The notes under the pieces are model-generated. The model was given only the letters and a program-made list of their open reading frames with translations, searched no databases and was not told where the DNA came from. This document shows, piece after piece, positions 16,567 to 25,679 of a stretch of DNA of 64,000 nt. Position 1 is the stretch's first letter. The number at the start of each line of letters is the position of its first letter. Origin of the DNA: an uncultured Chlorobiaceae bacterium (lineage in GTDB: Bacteria > Bacteroidota > Chlorobiia > Chlorobiales > Chlorobiaceae); NCBI GenBank assembly GCA_903940125.1, contig CAJAJL010000100.1, positions 18,763 to 82,762 of the forward strand. Direction: 5' to 3'. A program made the position numbers and the translations under genes.

Positions 16567-16692
16567 GTTATTTTTTTGATTAGAATTGATAAGAGCTGAT
16601 GTTAGCGAAAAAAACTTATTACTACTATCCCAATACTTCAGATGATGTGAACCCTGCATTTGAAAGCAAAGTTACGAAATCTGTCGGGATTT

Positions 16693-17652
16693 TTATTCCT
16701 GTTCATGGATTTCGTATGCGTTGATGATATCCCGGACAAGCTTGTGGCGCACAACATCGGTTTTGTCAAGGTAGACAAAGGATATTCCCTTAATATCTTT
16801 CAGGATCTTCGGAGAATGAGTAAGACCTGAATCGAAATCCTTAGGAAGATCAATCTGGGTGACATCGCCCGTAATGATCGCTTTAGAATTGACTCCTAAT
16901 CTAGTCAGGCACATTTTCATCTGCTTGTTCGAGGCATTCTGGGCTTCATCAAGAATAATAAAAGAATTGTTCATTGTTCTTCCTCGCATGTAGGCAAGAG
17001 GCACAATTTCAATGACACGCTGTTCCGTAAGGAGTTTCAGCTTTTCAGCAGTCAGCATGTCCTGAAGCGCATCATACAGTGGTCGAAGATAAGGGTCTAT
17101 TTTCTGAGCGAGATCGCCCGGGAGAAAACCCAGACTTTCACCGGCTTCAACGGCCGGTCTTGCAAGAACAATTCTCTTGACTCTTTTTGCTTTCCATGCT
17201 GCGACCGCTATGGCAACTGCAGTATAGGTTTTTCCCGTTCCGGCAGGTCCTATGGCAAACATGATGTCGTTTGTTTTCGCCTCAGCAACCATTCGCCGTT
17301 GGCCGTTCGTTTTGGCTCTGACGGTATAATCCGGTGAGATGACTATGATATCCTCATCACCCATAGGAGACGCTATCGGCCGGGGGGAAGGGGAGAGGGC
17401 AAGATTGATCAGCGCATTCAGATCAGTGTCAAGCACTTCACCGTGTTTGTTGGCAAGCAGAATCATCTCACTGAAAATCTGTTCAAGCAGTGCGACCCCA
17501 TCGCGGCTTCCCCGGATGGTGATCTGAGTTCCGCGAGCAGTTATCTGCATCTCGGAAAACTCATTTTTAATTTTTTTCAGGAGAGAATCATAGGGACCAA
17601 AAAGAATGACAGGTTCAATGCCCTGAATATCGATTGTTTTTTCTGTGGTCAA
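16693..17652 (-). CDS. phoH: PhoH-family ATPase
   Basis: 319 residues with an N-terminal KH-like segment (about 1-90) and the PhoH ATPase core: Walker A GPAGTGKT, then RPAVEAGESLGFLPGDL, Walker B IILDEAQNAS, and the sensor GDVTQIDLP. Family members are RNA-linked ATPases or helicases tied to ribosome and RNA maintenance; in many genomes the gene sits beside ybeY, which is not seen here. It is 18 bp downstream of hldD. Confidence 0.93.
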   Translation of the reverse strand: MTTEKTIDIQGIEPVILFGPYDSLLKKIKNEFSEMQITARGTQITIRGSRDGVALLEQIFSEMILLANKHGEVLDTDLNALINLALSPSPRPIASPMGDEDIIVISPDYTVRAKTNGQRRMVAEAKTNDIMFAIGPAGTGKTYTAVAIAVAAWKAKRVKRIVLARPAVEAGESLGFLPGDLAQKIDPYLRPLYDALQDMLTAEKLKLLTEQRVIEIVPLAYMRGRTMNNSFIILDEAQNASNKQMKMCLTRLGVNSKAIITGDVTQIDLPKDFDSGLTHSPKILKDIKGISFVYLDKTDVVRHKLVRDIINAYEIHEQE

Positions 17653-17670
17653 AATAGAGATGGTTATGCA

Positions 17671-18666
17671 TTATAAATCAGATCGCCCTATATCAAAATA
17701 CGGATTACTGGAGGAGAGGTAGTCCTGCACATACTCTTTTATGCCATTTTCAAGCGAAGTGAAAGTTTCGCTGAATCCTGCAGAATGAAGTTTGGTCATG
17801 TCCGCACAGGTATGATACTGGTATTTATCACGCAAGGTTTTCGGCATGGGTATGTAGTTGAGAGAGGGCTGACGGTCTAATGCGGAAAAGGTGGCTTTGG
17901 CAAGGTCTTTGAAGCTTCTTGCTGTTCCGGTTCCGACATTGAAGATGCCTGTTACTGAAGGGTTTTCAAGCATCCATGCCATTATCCGGGTACAATCTCT
18001 GACATAGATGAAATCCCTCAACTGTTCGCCATCAAGGTAGTCAGGTCTGTGCGATTGAAACAGGTTTAACAATCCTTTTTCGTGTATCTGGTGGAACGCT
18101 TTATACACCACACTGCTCATATCCCCTTTGTGATATTCATTCGGCCCGTAGACATTAAAGAACTTCAAACCGGCGGCTTTGTCCAGAATCTGGTTTTTCA
18201 CCGCCCAGCGGTCAAAAAGATGTTTGGAGTAGCCATACATATTGAGAGGACGGAGCATGTCCAGTCCTTCAATAGTATCTTCGTAACCGTTGGAACCGTC
18301 CCCATAGGTCGCTGCGCTTGATGCGTAAAGTAATCGTACATCATGCTCCATGCAGAAGGCTGCAATTTTTTTCGAAAAGCCGAAATTATTGTTCAGCAGG
18401 TGATCCGCATCGGTTTCAGTTGTCGAACTGTTCGCACCCATGTGGATGATGGCGGAGATACCCTTGAGGGCGTTCCTTTCGAGCAGGTCAGGCAAAAGAT
18501 CCTTGGGGATAAAATCTGTAAAATGAAGCCCGGAGAGATTGCGCCATTTTTCAGTGGTTGTAGAACCTAAATCGTCCACGACGACAATATCCTCTTCACC
18601 GTTGCGGTTGAGTTCCCAAAGCATGGCACTGCCGATAAATCCCGCTCCGCCGGTGATAATGATCAT
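17671..18666 (-). CDS. hldD: ADP-L-glycero-D-manno-heptose 6-epimerase
   Basis: 331 residues of an extended SDR. GGAGFIG at the N-terminus binds NADP, YASSAATYG supplies the catalytic serine, and YGYSK the tyrosine and lysine. The overall pattern (VVDDLGSTTTEKWRNL, FFNVYGPNEYHKGDMSS) is that of HldD/RfaD, which epimerises ADP-D-glycero- to ADP-L-glycero-manno-heptose for the LPS inner core. Presence implies a heptose-containing outer-membrane LPS. Confidence 0.93.
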   Translation of the reverse strand: MIIITGGAGFIGSAMLWELNRNGEEDIVVVDDLGSTTTEKWRNLSGLHFTDFIPKDLLPDLLERNALKGISAIIHMGANSSTTETDADHLLNNNFGFSKKIAAFCMEHDVRLLYASSAATYGDGSNGYEDTIEGLDMLRPLNMYGYSKHLFDRWAVKNQILDKAAGLKFFNVYGPNEYHKGDMSSVVYKAFHQIHEKGLLNLFQSHRPDYLDGEQLRDFIYVRDCTRIMAWMLENPSVTGIFNVGTGTARSFKDLAKATFSALDRQPSLNYIPMPKTLRDKYQYHTCADMTKLHSAGFSETFTSLENGIKEYVQDYLSSSNPYFDIGRSDL

Positions 18667-18728
18667 GAGGAAAAAGGTATAAATATTAATGCAGGTACGT
18701 CGAATATAAAGAGGCGGGTATTAAAACA

Positions 18729-18758
18729 AAAGGCCGCTTATGATAATAAGCGGCCTTT
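18729..18758. terminator. strong factor-independent terminator
   Basis: A 12-bp perfect stem, AAAGGCCGCTTA/TAAGCGGCCTTT, with a TGATAA loop and T-rich continuation on the minus strand. It ends the sigma-like gene that stops 13 bp away. Confidence 0.9.
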
Positions 18759-18770
18759 CAGGAAAAGAGG

Positions 18771-19193
18771 TCAGGCTGAAGCTTGAAGCAGTCCATCGTT
18801 TGCCAGAAGTTTCCTGCCCCAGTAGAGCCACAATCTCACGGTATCAATCGGTTTGCCGACTATGTCGGAGATCTCTCTATGTTGAAGGCCCGATATTTCA
18901 CTTAACAGCACAGAAAGTTTAATATCGGCTGCCCACTGCCTGAGCGATTCTATCGGCTGAAGGTGAGTCTTACAGATTTTGCCGCTTATACAGAAATCAG
19001 CGTGTTGTCCAAACTGGTCAACATAGCACTTCCTGAACGTTTTAAGCAAGTCGGACTCCCTTGTCCTGGTGTTTGCAAAGAGATAAGTTTTGTTGACCAG
19101 GTCATGAGATACATTTTCGCTTCCAGTCATCCAGTAGGCAAGGCTGTATATATCATCGAGAAGATCAAGAGGTGTTTTTTTAATGTGTTTCAT
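18771..19193 (-). CDS. small sigma-70-like (ECF-type) protein
   Basis: 140 residues. The N-terminal part (LDDIYSLAYWMTGSENVSHDLVNKTYLFA) resembles sigma region 2, and the C-terminal part (LLSEISGLQHREISDIVGKPIDTVRLWLYWGRKLL) resembles the region 4 helix-turn-helix. The linker and region 2.3-2.4 are very short compared with normal ECF factors of 170-200 residues, and it contains three unusual cysteines. It could be a reduced sigma factor or a DNA-binding derivative. No anti-sigma gene is adjacent. It is divergent from hisC and ends in a strong terminator. Confidence 0.7.
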   Translation of the reverse strand: MKHIKKTPLDLLDDIYSLAYWMTGSENVSHDLVNKTYLFANTRTRESDLLKTFRKCYVDQFGQHADFCISGKICKTHLQPIESLRQWAADIKLSVLLSEISGLQHREISDIVGKPIDTVRLWLYWGRKLLANDGLLQASA

Positions 19194-19367
19194 AATCTCT
19201 CCTTTATATTGGATTATTCTTGTCCTGTTTTAATTTATAAAAAAAATGAGGATTGTCCAGACTTTTTTCATGAATTGTGTGAAAAAGATGTTTTTTTTAA
19301 ACATGTTCATAGCCATTGTTGGCTTTTTCTTATTGTCTTTAAAGATTTTTACCTATACAGGTGCATC

Positions 19368-20435
19368 ATGCAAAAAGATATCAGGCGTCTTCTGAATCCG
19401 GCATTACAGAATATTGCAACATACAAGGTTGAAGGCGGACAGCAGGCCGAGATAAAACTGAATCAGAACGAAAGCCCGTTTGACCTGCCTATGTGGCTCA
19501 AGGAAGAGATTATCAGTGAGTTTATCAAAGAGTCATGGAACCGTTACCCTGATATTCTACCATACAGAGGGATGAAGTCCTATGCTGATTTTCTTGGCAT
19601 TCCGCCTGATTCAGTGATGATGAGTAACGGATCAAATGAGATGCTTTATACCATATTTCTTGCATGCCTTGGGCCTGGCAGAAAAGTTCTGATTCCCGAA
19701 CCATCGTTTTCGCTCTACGAAAAAATTGCACTGCTTCTCCAGTCTCGTATTGTCAGTGTTCCCATGCTTCCATCTCTTGATTTCGATACTGATGCCATTC
19801 TTCGCGCAGCACGTGATGAGCATGTTGATTTTATTGTTCTTTCTACACCGAACAATCCAACCAGTAAATCCCTGACTTTTGATGAAGTTCGTCTCATCGC
19901 AGAATCCTGTGACGCCATTGTGCTTGTTGACGAAGCATATATCGAGTTTTCCCGCCAGCGTTCCGTGCTTGAACTGATCGACGGATTACCGAATCTTGTT
20001 GTTCTCCGCACAATGTCAAAGGCGCTGGCTCTTGCAGGCATCCGGATTGGTTTCGCGATTGCGAATCCGTTGCTGATGACCGAGCTTGCCAAACCGAAAA
20101 TTCCTTTTGCATCCGGCAGACTTGCCGAAATAACATTGACGCATGTGCTTCATAATTATTCACTGGTTAATGATGCTGTATCGTATATTCTACATGAACG
20201 TGATAAAATATACAGCGAACTGCTTTCAATTGATGGTATTGAACCTTTGCTGAGTGATACCAATTTTTTGATTATCAGAATCCGGGATGCAGCTGCGGTT
20301 TTCAAAAGCCTTCAGGGCGAGGGCATACTGGTCCGCAATGTCTCAGGCTACCGTCTTATGGACAACTGTCTTCGATTTAATGTCGGGCTTGTTGAGGAAA
20401 ACCAGCGTCTTATAAAAAAACTCCGGACAATTTAG
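19368..20435 (+). CDS. hisC: histidinol-phosphate aminotransferase
   Basis: 355 residues from ATG 19368, the family start (MQKDIRRLLNPALQNI); the frame continues 135 codons upstream through non-coding DNA, antisense to the sigma-like gene. It is a fold-type I PLP enzyme with LNQNESPFD, SNGSNEMLY, STPNNPTSK, DEAYIEF and the PLP lysine in MSKALALAGIRIG. It transaminates imidazole-acetol phosphate in histidine synthesis. It is an isolated his gene, with the methyltransferase gene starting 1 bp after its stop. Confidence 0.93.
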   Translation: MQKDIRRLLNPALQNIATYKVEGGQQAEIKLNQNESPFDLPMWLKEEIISEFIKESWNRYPDILPYRGMKSYADFLGIPPDSVMMSNGSNEMLYTIFLACLGPGRKVLIPEPSFSLYEKIALLLQSRIVSVPMLPSLDFDTDAILRAARDEHVDFIVLSTPNNPTSKSLTFDEVRLIAESCDAIVLVDEAYIEFSRQRSVLELIDGLPNLVVLRTMSKALALAGIRIGFAIANPLLMTELAKPKIPFASGRLAEITLTHVLHNYSLVNDAVSYILHERDKIYSELLSIDGIEPLLSDTNFLIIRIRDAAAVFKSLQGEGILVRNVSGYRLMDNCLRFNVGLVEENQRLIKKLRTI

Positions 20436-20436
20436 C

Positions 20437-20979
20437 ATGCAGGTGTTCAGAAAGCTGCATGGGTCAGAAATGAGTCGGTTGAGTGCGGAGCAATATGCCG
20501 GAATTGCGAAGCACCCCATTGTATTGATGCTGCATAATATCCGAAGCATGTGGAATGTTGGATCCATGTTTCGCACAGCTGATGCAGCAGGCATTGAAAA
20601 AATTATCCTTTCTGGTTATACGGCAACCCCGCCGCGAAAAGAAATTGAAAAAACCGCACTTGGAGCTCAGGAAACCGTTGTCTGGGAGTATCATGCCGAT
20701 CCTCTTGAGGCGATTTTCAGCATGAAAAAAGAAGGGATAAAAATCTGTGGACTTGAGATCACTGAAGGGAGCCGCCCTTATACTGCGATGGGCTCCGGTT
20801 TTTTTCCGCTCTGTCTTGTCGTTGGTAATGAAGTTGACGGTCTTGAAAACGAAGTGCTCGCATTGTGTGATGAGGTGCTTGAAATTCCGCAGTATGGCAC
20901 AAAACATTCGCTCAATGTTGCTGTTGCAGCTGGTATTGCTTTGTTTGAAATGGTGAAAGTTTTTAGGAATGGCGTGTAA
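20437..20979 (+). CDS. TrmH/SpoU-family RNA 2'-O-methyltransferase
   Basis: 180 residues of the SPOUT class. Motif 1 is LHNIRSMWNVGSMFRTADAAG, motif 2 VVGNEVDGLENEVL and motif 3 IPQYGTKHSLNVAVAAGIALFEM, forming the knotted SAM site. It lacks a separate substrate-binding domain, so the target (tRNA or rRNA) cannot be chosen. It is tightly linked to hisC. Confidence 0.9.
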   Translation: MQVFRKLHGSEMSRLSAEQYAGIAKHPIVLMLHNIRSMWNVGSMFRTADAAGIEKIILSGYTATPPRKEIEKTALGAQETVVWEYHADPLEAIFSMKKEGIKICGLEITEGSRPYTAMGSGFFPLCLVVGNEVDGLENEVLALCDEVLEIPQYGTKHSLNVAVAAGIALFEMVKVFRNGV

Positions 20980-21043
20980 CTTTTTGCTTTTTGTTGTTGT
21001 TTTGTTTACTTAAGAGATCAAATGTTTATAACCGCGGTTTTCC

Positions 21044-21874
21044 ATGCTTCATTACAAGACATACGAGTTGGATGACTCCAATGCCCCTTGGGTCGTTTTT
21101 GTTCATGGCGCCGGAGGTAGTTCTTCAATCTGGTTTTTACAGATCAAGGAGTTCATCAGGCATTTCAATGTCCTGCTTGTCGACCTGAGAGGTCATGGCA
21201 AGTCAAAAGCCCTGGCAGCTCATAAGGAGGATCGTCATTACGATTTCGAGGATATTACCCGTGATATCATCGAAGTGCTCGACTCCCTCAATATTCAGAA
21301 AGCCCACTTCATCGGCATATCACTTGGAACCATACTTATCCGCAATCTTAGCGAAATTGCTCCCGACAGGGTCAGCTCAATGGTTATGGGTGGTGCCATC
21401 ATTAGACTTAACATCAGGGCAAAGGTTCTGGTTACCCTTGGAAACATGTTCAAGAGGGTGGTTCCCTATATGTGGCTCTACAGCTTTTTTGCCTGGATTA
21501 TCATGCCAAGTGAACGACATAAAAAATCGAGACTCCTTTTTGTCAACGAAGCAAAAAAAGTCGCTCAGAAAGAGTTCATGCGCTGGTTCCGTCTGACCTA
21601 CGAGATAACCCCGCTTTTAAAATACTTTGAAGAAAAAGATACAGCCATTCCTACGCTCTACCTTATGGGTGAAGAAGACCATATGTTTCTACCCGCTGTC
21701 CGCTATATCATTACACGCCATACCAACTCCTGGCTTGAGGTGATCGTTAACTCCGGTCATGTCTGCAATGTCGACCAACCGAGGGAGTTCAATGCCCGGG
21801 CTATTTCCTTTCTGAAAAAAATGTCCGATGGAGATACACTTGATAAATCAACGATGAAGCTTGCTGCATGCTAA
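21044..21874 (+). CDS. alpha/beta-hydrolase
   Basis: 276 residues. FVHGAGGSS forms the oxyanion region, GISLG carries the nucleophilic serine (about residue 98), GEEDHMFLP the acid and NSGHVCNVD the histidine. The fold matches the general esterase/lyase group. Between the serine and acid there is a cap region of basic and aromatic residues. The substrate is unknown. Its stop codon overlaps the pth stop on the other strand by 4 bp. Confidence 0.87.
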   Translation: MLHYKTYELDDSNAPWVVFVHGAGGSSSIWFLQIKEFIRHFNVLLVDLRGHGKSKALAAHKEDRHYDFEDITRDIIEVLDSLNIQKAHFIGISLGTILIRNLSEIAPDRVSSMVMGGAIIRLNIRAKVLVTLGNMFKRVVPYMWLYSFFAWIIMPSERHKKSRLLFVNEAKKVAQKEFMRWFRLTYEITPLLKYFEEKDTAIPTLYLMGEEDHMFLPAVRYIITRHTNSWLEVIVNSGHVCNVDQPREFNARAISFLKKMSDGDTLDKSTMKLAAC

Positions 21875-22443
21875 AGAGCAGGCTTGTTGAAATTGTTCAT
21901 GGCGTGCTCGATGCCGTTGATTGCAAAATCAAGGGCAGCATCTCCGCAAACAGGTAGTATCTTCTTCATTACTGCATTTTCCTCCTCGCTGAACTTCCCG
22001 AGTACAAACGATGAAAAGGAACTCAAAGGCTGCTCATCAAGCCTTATGCCTATCCTCATCCGGGCGAACTCTTCGCTTCCAAGACATTCAATAATGTGTT
22101 TCAGTCCATTCTGTCCACCGGCAGATCCTTTCGCACGGATGCGTATTGAACCCGATGGGAGGTTGAGATCATCACAAATCACAAGGATATCTTTCCGCTC
22201 TATTTTATAGAAATTCATGGCGGCTACAACCGCATGACCAGACAGGTTCATATAGGTCATTGGCTTCAGCAGGATCACCGATTCCTTTCTGTGAATAAGT
22301 TTTGCACTGAGGTATTTTCCTTTCCCCCTGCTGAATCCTGCCCCGAAAGAGGCCGCAATTGCTTCAACAACATCAAAACCGATGTTGTGCCGGGTACCGT
22401 TATATTGTGATTCAGGATTTCCAAGACCTGCGATAAGTTTCAT
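21871..22443 (-). CDS. pth: peptidyl-tRNA hydrolase
   Basis: 190 residues from MKLIAGLGNPE, the universal Pth start; the open frame runs further upstream but that part is not family-like. TRHNIGFD carries the catalytic histidine and asparagine, with MTYMNLSG, DDLNLPSG and GGQNGLKHI following. It recycles peptidyl-tRNA released from stalled ribosomes. It is divergent from hppA with a gap of about 310 bp. Confidence 0.95.
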   Translation of the reverse strand: MKLIAGLGNPESQYNGTRHNIGFDVVEAIAASFGAGFSRGKGKYLSAKLIHRKESVILLKPMTYMNLSGHAVVAAMNFYKIERKDILVICDDLNLPSGSIRIRAKGSAGGQNGLKHIIECLGSEEFARMRIGIRLDEQPLSSFSSFVLGKFSEEENAVMKKILPVCGDAALDFAINGIEHAMNNFNKPAL

Positions 22444-22753
22444 AACACAAAAGCTGAATCCGGGGGAATCTACCGGTTTTTTATTCAGAAACGAGAAAAG
22501 CGAACAGCCAGGAATATAGTTGAGGAAAAGCAGAATCAGTAAAAAAACCTTCATCTTGATTCTGCCGAAAAAGGTGGCGGCATCTGACCAAAAAATAAGT
22601 GTGCAAGCCTTAAGAACTTCTACAAAAAGGTATTGAGATTCCTGAAAAAAGTTGCAAATTATAGCTTCCTGATGTAGACAGGGTTGTTCCTTGTTATGAT
22701 TTAGCTGACAACATTTTTTTCTTGAGTCAAGAAAAACAGTGAAAAAAAAAGCA
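22444..22753. other. divergent intergenic region between pth and hppA
   Basis: It should hold both promoters. A TATGAT element about 50 bp before the hppA start could be a -10 site; no clear -35 partner is visible. The minus-strand frame continuing upstream of pth resembles a lipoprotein signal but is judged chance. Confidence 0.3.
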
Positions 22754-25234
22754 ATGAAAAAATCGTTAAAAGTAACATGGTTATCCAGAATTGTTTCTAT
22801 TCTGGGAGGTCTCGGCATTGTTTTGCAGGCTCAAAATGCGTTTGCAAGCGAGGCCGATTTGTTGTTGCCTGATTTACATTCGGTGTCATTCCTTGGTGGA
22901 ATACCCGGAAGTACTCTCCTCTTGTGGGGTCTTGCAGTCTGTCTGTTCGGTATGGTCTTCGGTATCATTCAGTACATCGGAATTCGCAAGCTTCCCGTTC
23001 ACAGCGCCATGCGTGAGATCAGCGAACTGATCTATGCAACCTGCAAAACCTACCTGATAACGCAGGGAAAATTTATTCTTGTCCTCTGGGTTCTTATCGG
23101 AGCAATTATTGTCGCCTATTTCGGTTGGCTTCGACACCTGCCGGCGATCAAGGTCATTTTCATTCTTGTCGCCAGTCTTATCGGTATTCTCGGAAGTTAT
23201 ATCGTTGCCTGGTTCGGCATGAGGATCAACACCTTTGCGAACTCCAGAACAGCATTCGCAAGCCTTGGCGGAAAGCCATTCCCGACCTATGCAATTCCCC
23301 TCAGAGCAGGTATGAGTATCGGTATGCTGCTGATCAGCATCGAGCTCTTCGTCATGCTCTGCATCCTTCTTTTCGTACCTCGCGACTTTGCAGGCCCATG
23401 CTTTATCGGCTTCGCAATCGGTGAATCTCTCGGCGCTTCAGTGCTGCGTATTGCCGGTGGTATCTTTACAAAGATTGCAGACATTGGATCCGATCTGATG
23501 AAGATCGTTTTCAAGATCAAGGAAGATGACGCCCGTAATCCTGGCGTTATTGCCGACTGCGCCGGCGACAATGCCGGTGACTCTGTTGGTCCTACTGCAG
23601 ACGGTTTTGAAACATACGGTGTTACCGGTGTGGCCCTTATTTCATTCATTCTTCTGGCCATCAAGGCACCCGAAGTGCAGATCATGCTGCTTGTCTGGAT
23701 CTTCGCCATGCGTCTTGTGATGATTCTTGCAAGCGCCTTCTCTTACTGGGCCAATGCTGCCTTTGCCAAAATGAAGTACAGCAATGCCGATGAGATGAAC
23801 TTCGAGAAGCCTCTGATCACTCTTGTCTGGCTTACCTCGATTGTTTCAATCATCCTTACCTATATAGCATCCTTCTACCTTATCAGCACACTCGGCGATG
23901 GCACCATGTGGTGGAAGCTTGCTTCGATCATCACCTGCGGAACGATTGCCGGTGCACTTATTCCTGAGCTGGTGAATCGCTTTACCTCCACAGAGTGCGC
24001 TCATGTTCGTAACGTCGTACAATGCTCCAAAGAGGGAGGCGCAGCCCTGAACATTCTTGCAGGTCTTGTTGCTGGTAATTTCAGTGCCTACTGGATGGGT
24101 CTTGCCATTGTCGGTTTGATGGGTGCCGCCTACGGCCTCAGTACTCTCGGCATAGCTACTCTCGGTTTGACTCCTGAGCTGATTGCTTCACACGGCCTTC
24201 TTACTGTTGGTCTTACAAAGGTGATCATGCTTGCACCTTCGGTCTTTGCTTTCGGTCTTGTCGCTTTCGGATTCCTCAGCATGGGTCCTGTTACCATCGC
24301 TGTAGATTCCTATGGCCCGGTTACGGACAACGCACAGTCTGTATACGAGCTCTCGCTTATCGAAACTCTTCCGAATATCAAGAGCGAGATTCAGAGGGAT
24401 TTCGGCTTCCAGCCTGACTTTAATAATGCCAAAAGATACCTCGAAGCAAACGACGGCGCAGGCAACACTTTCAAGGCAACCGCAAAACCAGTGCTTATCG
24501 GTACTGCTGTGGTCGGTTCTACCACGATGATCTTCTCGATCATTATGATCCTGACCAACGGTCTTGCTGATACAGGTGCAATTGCAAAGCTCTCAATCCT
24601 TTCTCCTCCGTTCCTTCTTGGCCTCATGATGGGCGGTGCAATCATCTACTGGTTCACCGGTGCTTCAATGAACGCCGTCACAACGGGAGCATACTACGCA
24701 GTGGAATTTATCAAGAACAACATCAATCTTGACAGTTCCGTTGAAAAAGCATCGATTGAGGACAGCAAGAAGGTTGTTGAAATCTGTACCAAGTTTGCAC
24801 AGAAAGGCATGATCAACCTCTTTCTTACAGTTTTCTTTACGACGCTTGCATTCGCCTGTCTCGACTCATTCTTCTTCATTGGTTACCTGATCTCCATTGC
24901 GCTTTTCGGTCTCTATCAGGCCATCTTCATGGCCAATGCCGGTGGTGCATGGGATAACGCGAAGAAGATTGTTGAAACTGAACTCAATGCCAAGGGTACT
25001 CCGCTTCATGATGCCTCTATTGTGGGAGATACGGTCGGCGATCCTTTCAAGGACACCTCTTCGGTTGCTTTGAACCCGATCATCAAGTTCACCACGTTGT
25101 TTGGTCTCCTTGCCATCGAGCTTGCTATCGAACTTCCTCCTCAGCTTGCACTCTCTCTGGCAGCAATCTTCTTTGCTCTCTCGCTGGTCTTTGTACACCG
25201 CTCCTTCTTCTCCATGAGAATCAAGGTGGACTGA
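22754..25234 (+). CDS. hppA: membrane-bound ion-translocating pyrophosphatase
   Basis: 826 residues, about 16 helices (GTG 22739 is a possible start five codons earlier). The catalytic loops are present: NPGVIADCAGDNAGDSVGP, VDSYGPVTDNAQ and HDASIVGDTVGDPFKDT. Pyrophosphate hydrolysis drives H+ or Na+ export across the inner membrane. Several normally invariant stretches differ: DIGSDLMK instead of DVGADLVGK, and GPVTDNAQ instead of GPIADNAGG. This divergence fits the clade of Na+-regulated H+-pumping enzymes that I recall being described from Chlorobium limicola. A signal-like N-terminus ends at AFAS-EAD. Codon use is strongly biased, suggesting high expression. Confidence 0.93.
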   Translation: MKKSLKVTWLSRIVSILGGLGIVLQAQNAFASEADLLLPDLHSVSFLGGIPGSTLLLWGLAVCLFGMVFGIIQYIGIRKLPVHSAMREISELIYATCKTYLITQGKFILVLWVLIGAIIVAYFGWLRHLPAIKVIFILVASLIGILGSYIVAWFGMRINTFANSRTAFASLGGKPFPTYAIPLRAGMSIGMLLISIELFVMLCILLFVPRDFAGPCFIGFAIGESLGASVLRIAGGIFTKIADIGSDLMKIVFKIKEDDARNPGVIADCAGDNAGDSVGPTADGFETYGVTGVALISFILLAIKAPEVQIMLLVWIFAMRLVMILASAFSYWANAAFAKMKYSNADEMNFEKPLITLVWLTSIVSIILTYIASFYLISTLGDGTMWWKLASIITCGTIAGALIPELVNRFTSTECAHVRNVVQCSKEGGAALNILAGLVAGNFSAYWMGLAIVGLMGAAYGLSTLGIATLGLTPELIASHGLLTVGLTKVIMLAPSVFAFGLVAFGFLSMGPVTIAVDSYGPVTDNAQSVYELSLIETLPNIKSEIQRDFGFQPDFNNAKRYLEANDGAGNTFKATAKPVLIGTAVVGSTTMIFSIIMILTNGLADTGAIAKLSILSPPFLLGLMMGGAIIYWFTGASMNAVTTGAYYAVEFIKNNINLDSSVEKASIEDSKKVVEICTKFAQKGMINLFLTVFFTTLAFACLDSFFFIGYLISIALFGLYQAIFMANAGGAWDNAKKIVETELNAKGTPLHDASIVGDTVGDPFKDTSSVALNPIIKFTTLFGLLAIELAIELPPQLALSLAAIFFALSLVFVHRSFFSMRIKVD

Positions 25235-25679
25235 GACTAACCATTCAAGAGCACTTACTCTCTGAGGGTAAAGCTTTATTTCAACACGGGGCCGCAGCAA
25301 TGCGGCTCTTTGTATTGACATTTTTTCAGGATGAAGGCATATACCGATACGTGTCGATGCCTGTCGATGCCTGTCACTTGAGTGGTTGACGCGGATTCTT
25401 CCGATGGAGTTTCATGACGTTCTGGTCGTTATTTATTTAGGATTATAGGCTCAATAAGTGTATTCTTATATATTAAGTATATATATAATGTGGTTATTTT
25501 AAGTAAATTAATTATAATTTATAGATAGAAGGACAAGGTATCACTATTATTTGTTTTGTATGAATTCAAAATGGTATGGAATGCTGACATGTGAAAAGTG
25601 ATTCATGGGTACTGCAGTGCATTTTACATGTACTTATGTAGCGAACGTATGGTAATATTGGAAATAAGGGGAAATCATC
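25235..25679. other. 445-bp intergenic region after hppA
   Basis: It contains a weak terminator-like stem GCCGC/GCGGC at 25291-25306, a short tandem duplication of GTCGATGCCT near 25353-25372, and then AT-rich DNA with repeated TATA stretches up to the PAS gene. No coding frame is convincing. Confidence 0.4.

Noticed and set aside
18963..19367. Longer hisC start
   Set aside because: The upstream 135 codons run antisense to the sigma-like gene and through its promoter, with no family similarity.
22444..22818. N-terminal extension of pth with a lipoprotein-like signal (IPGC)
   Set aside because: The conserved Pth start MKLIAGLGNPE lies at 22443, and the upstream frame also overlaps the start of hppA on the other strand. 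A lipidated peptidyl-tRNA hydrolase makes no sense.
25291..25330. Terminator after hppA
   Set aside because: The stem GCCGC/GCGGC is short and the T run is interrupted, so I mention it only within the intergenic entry.
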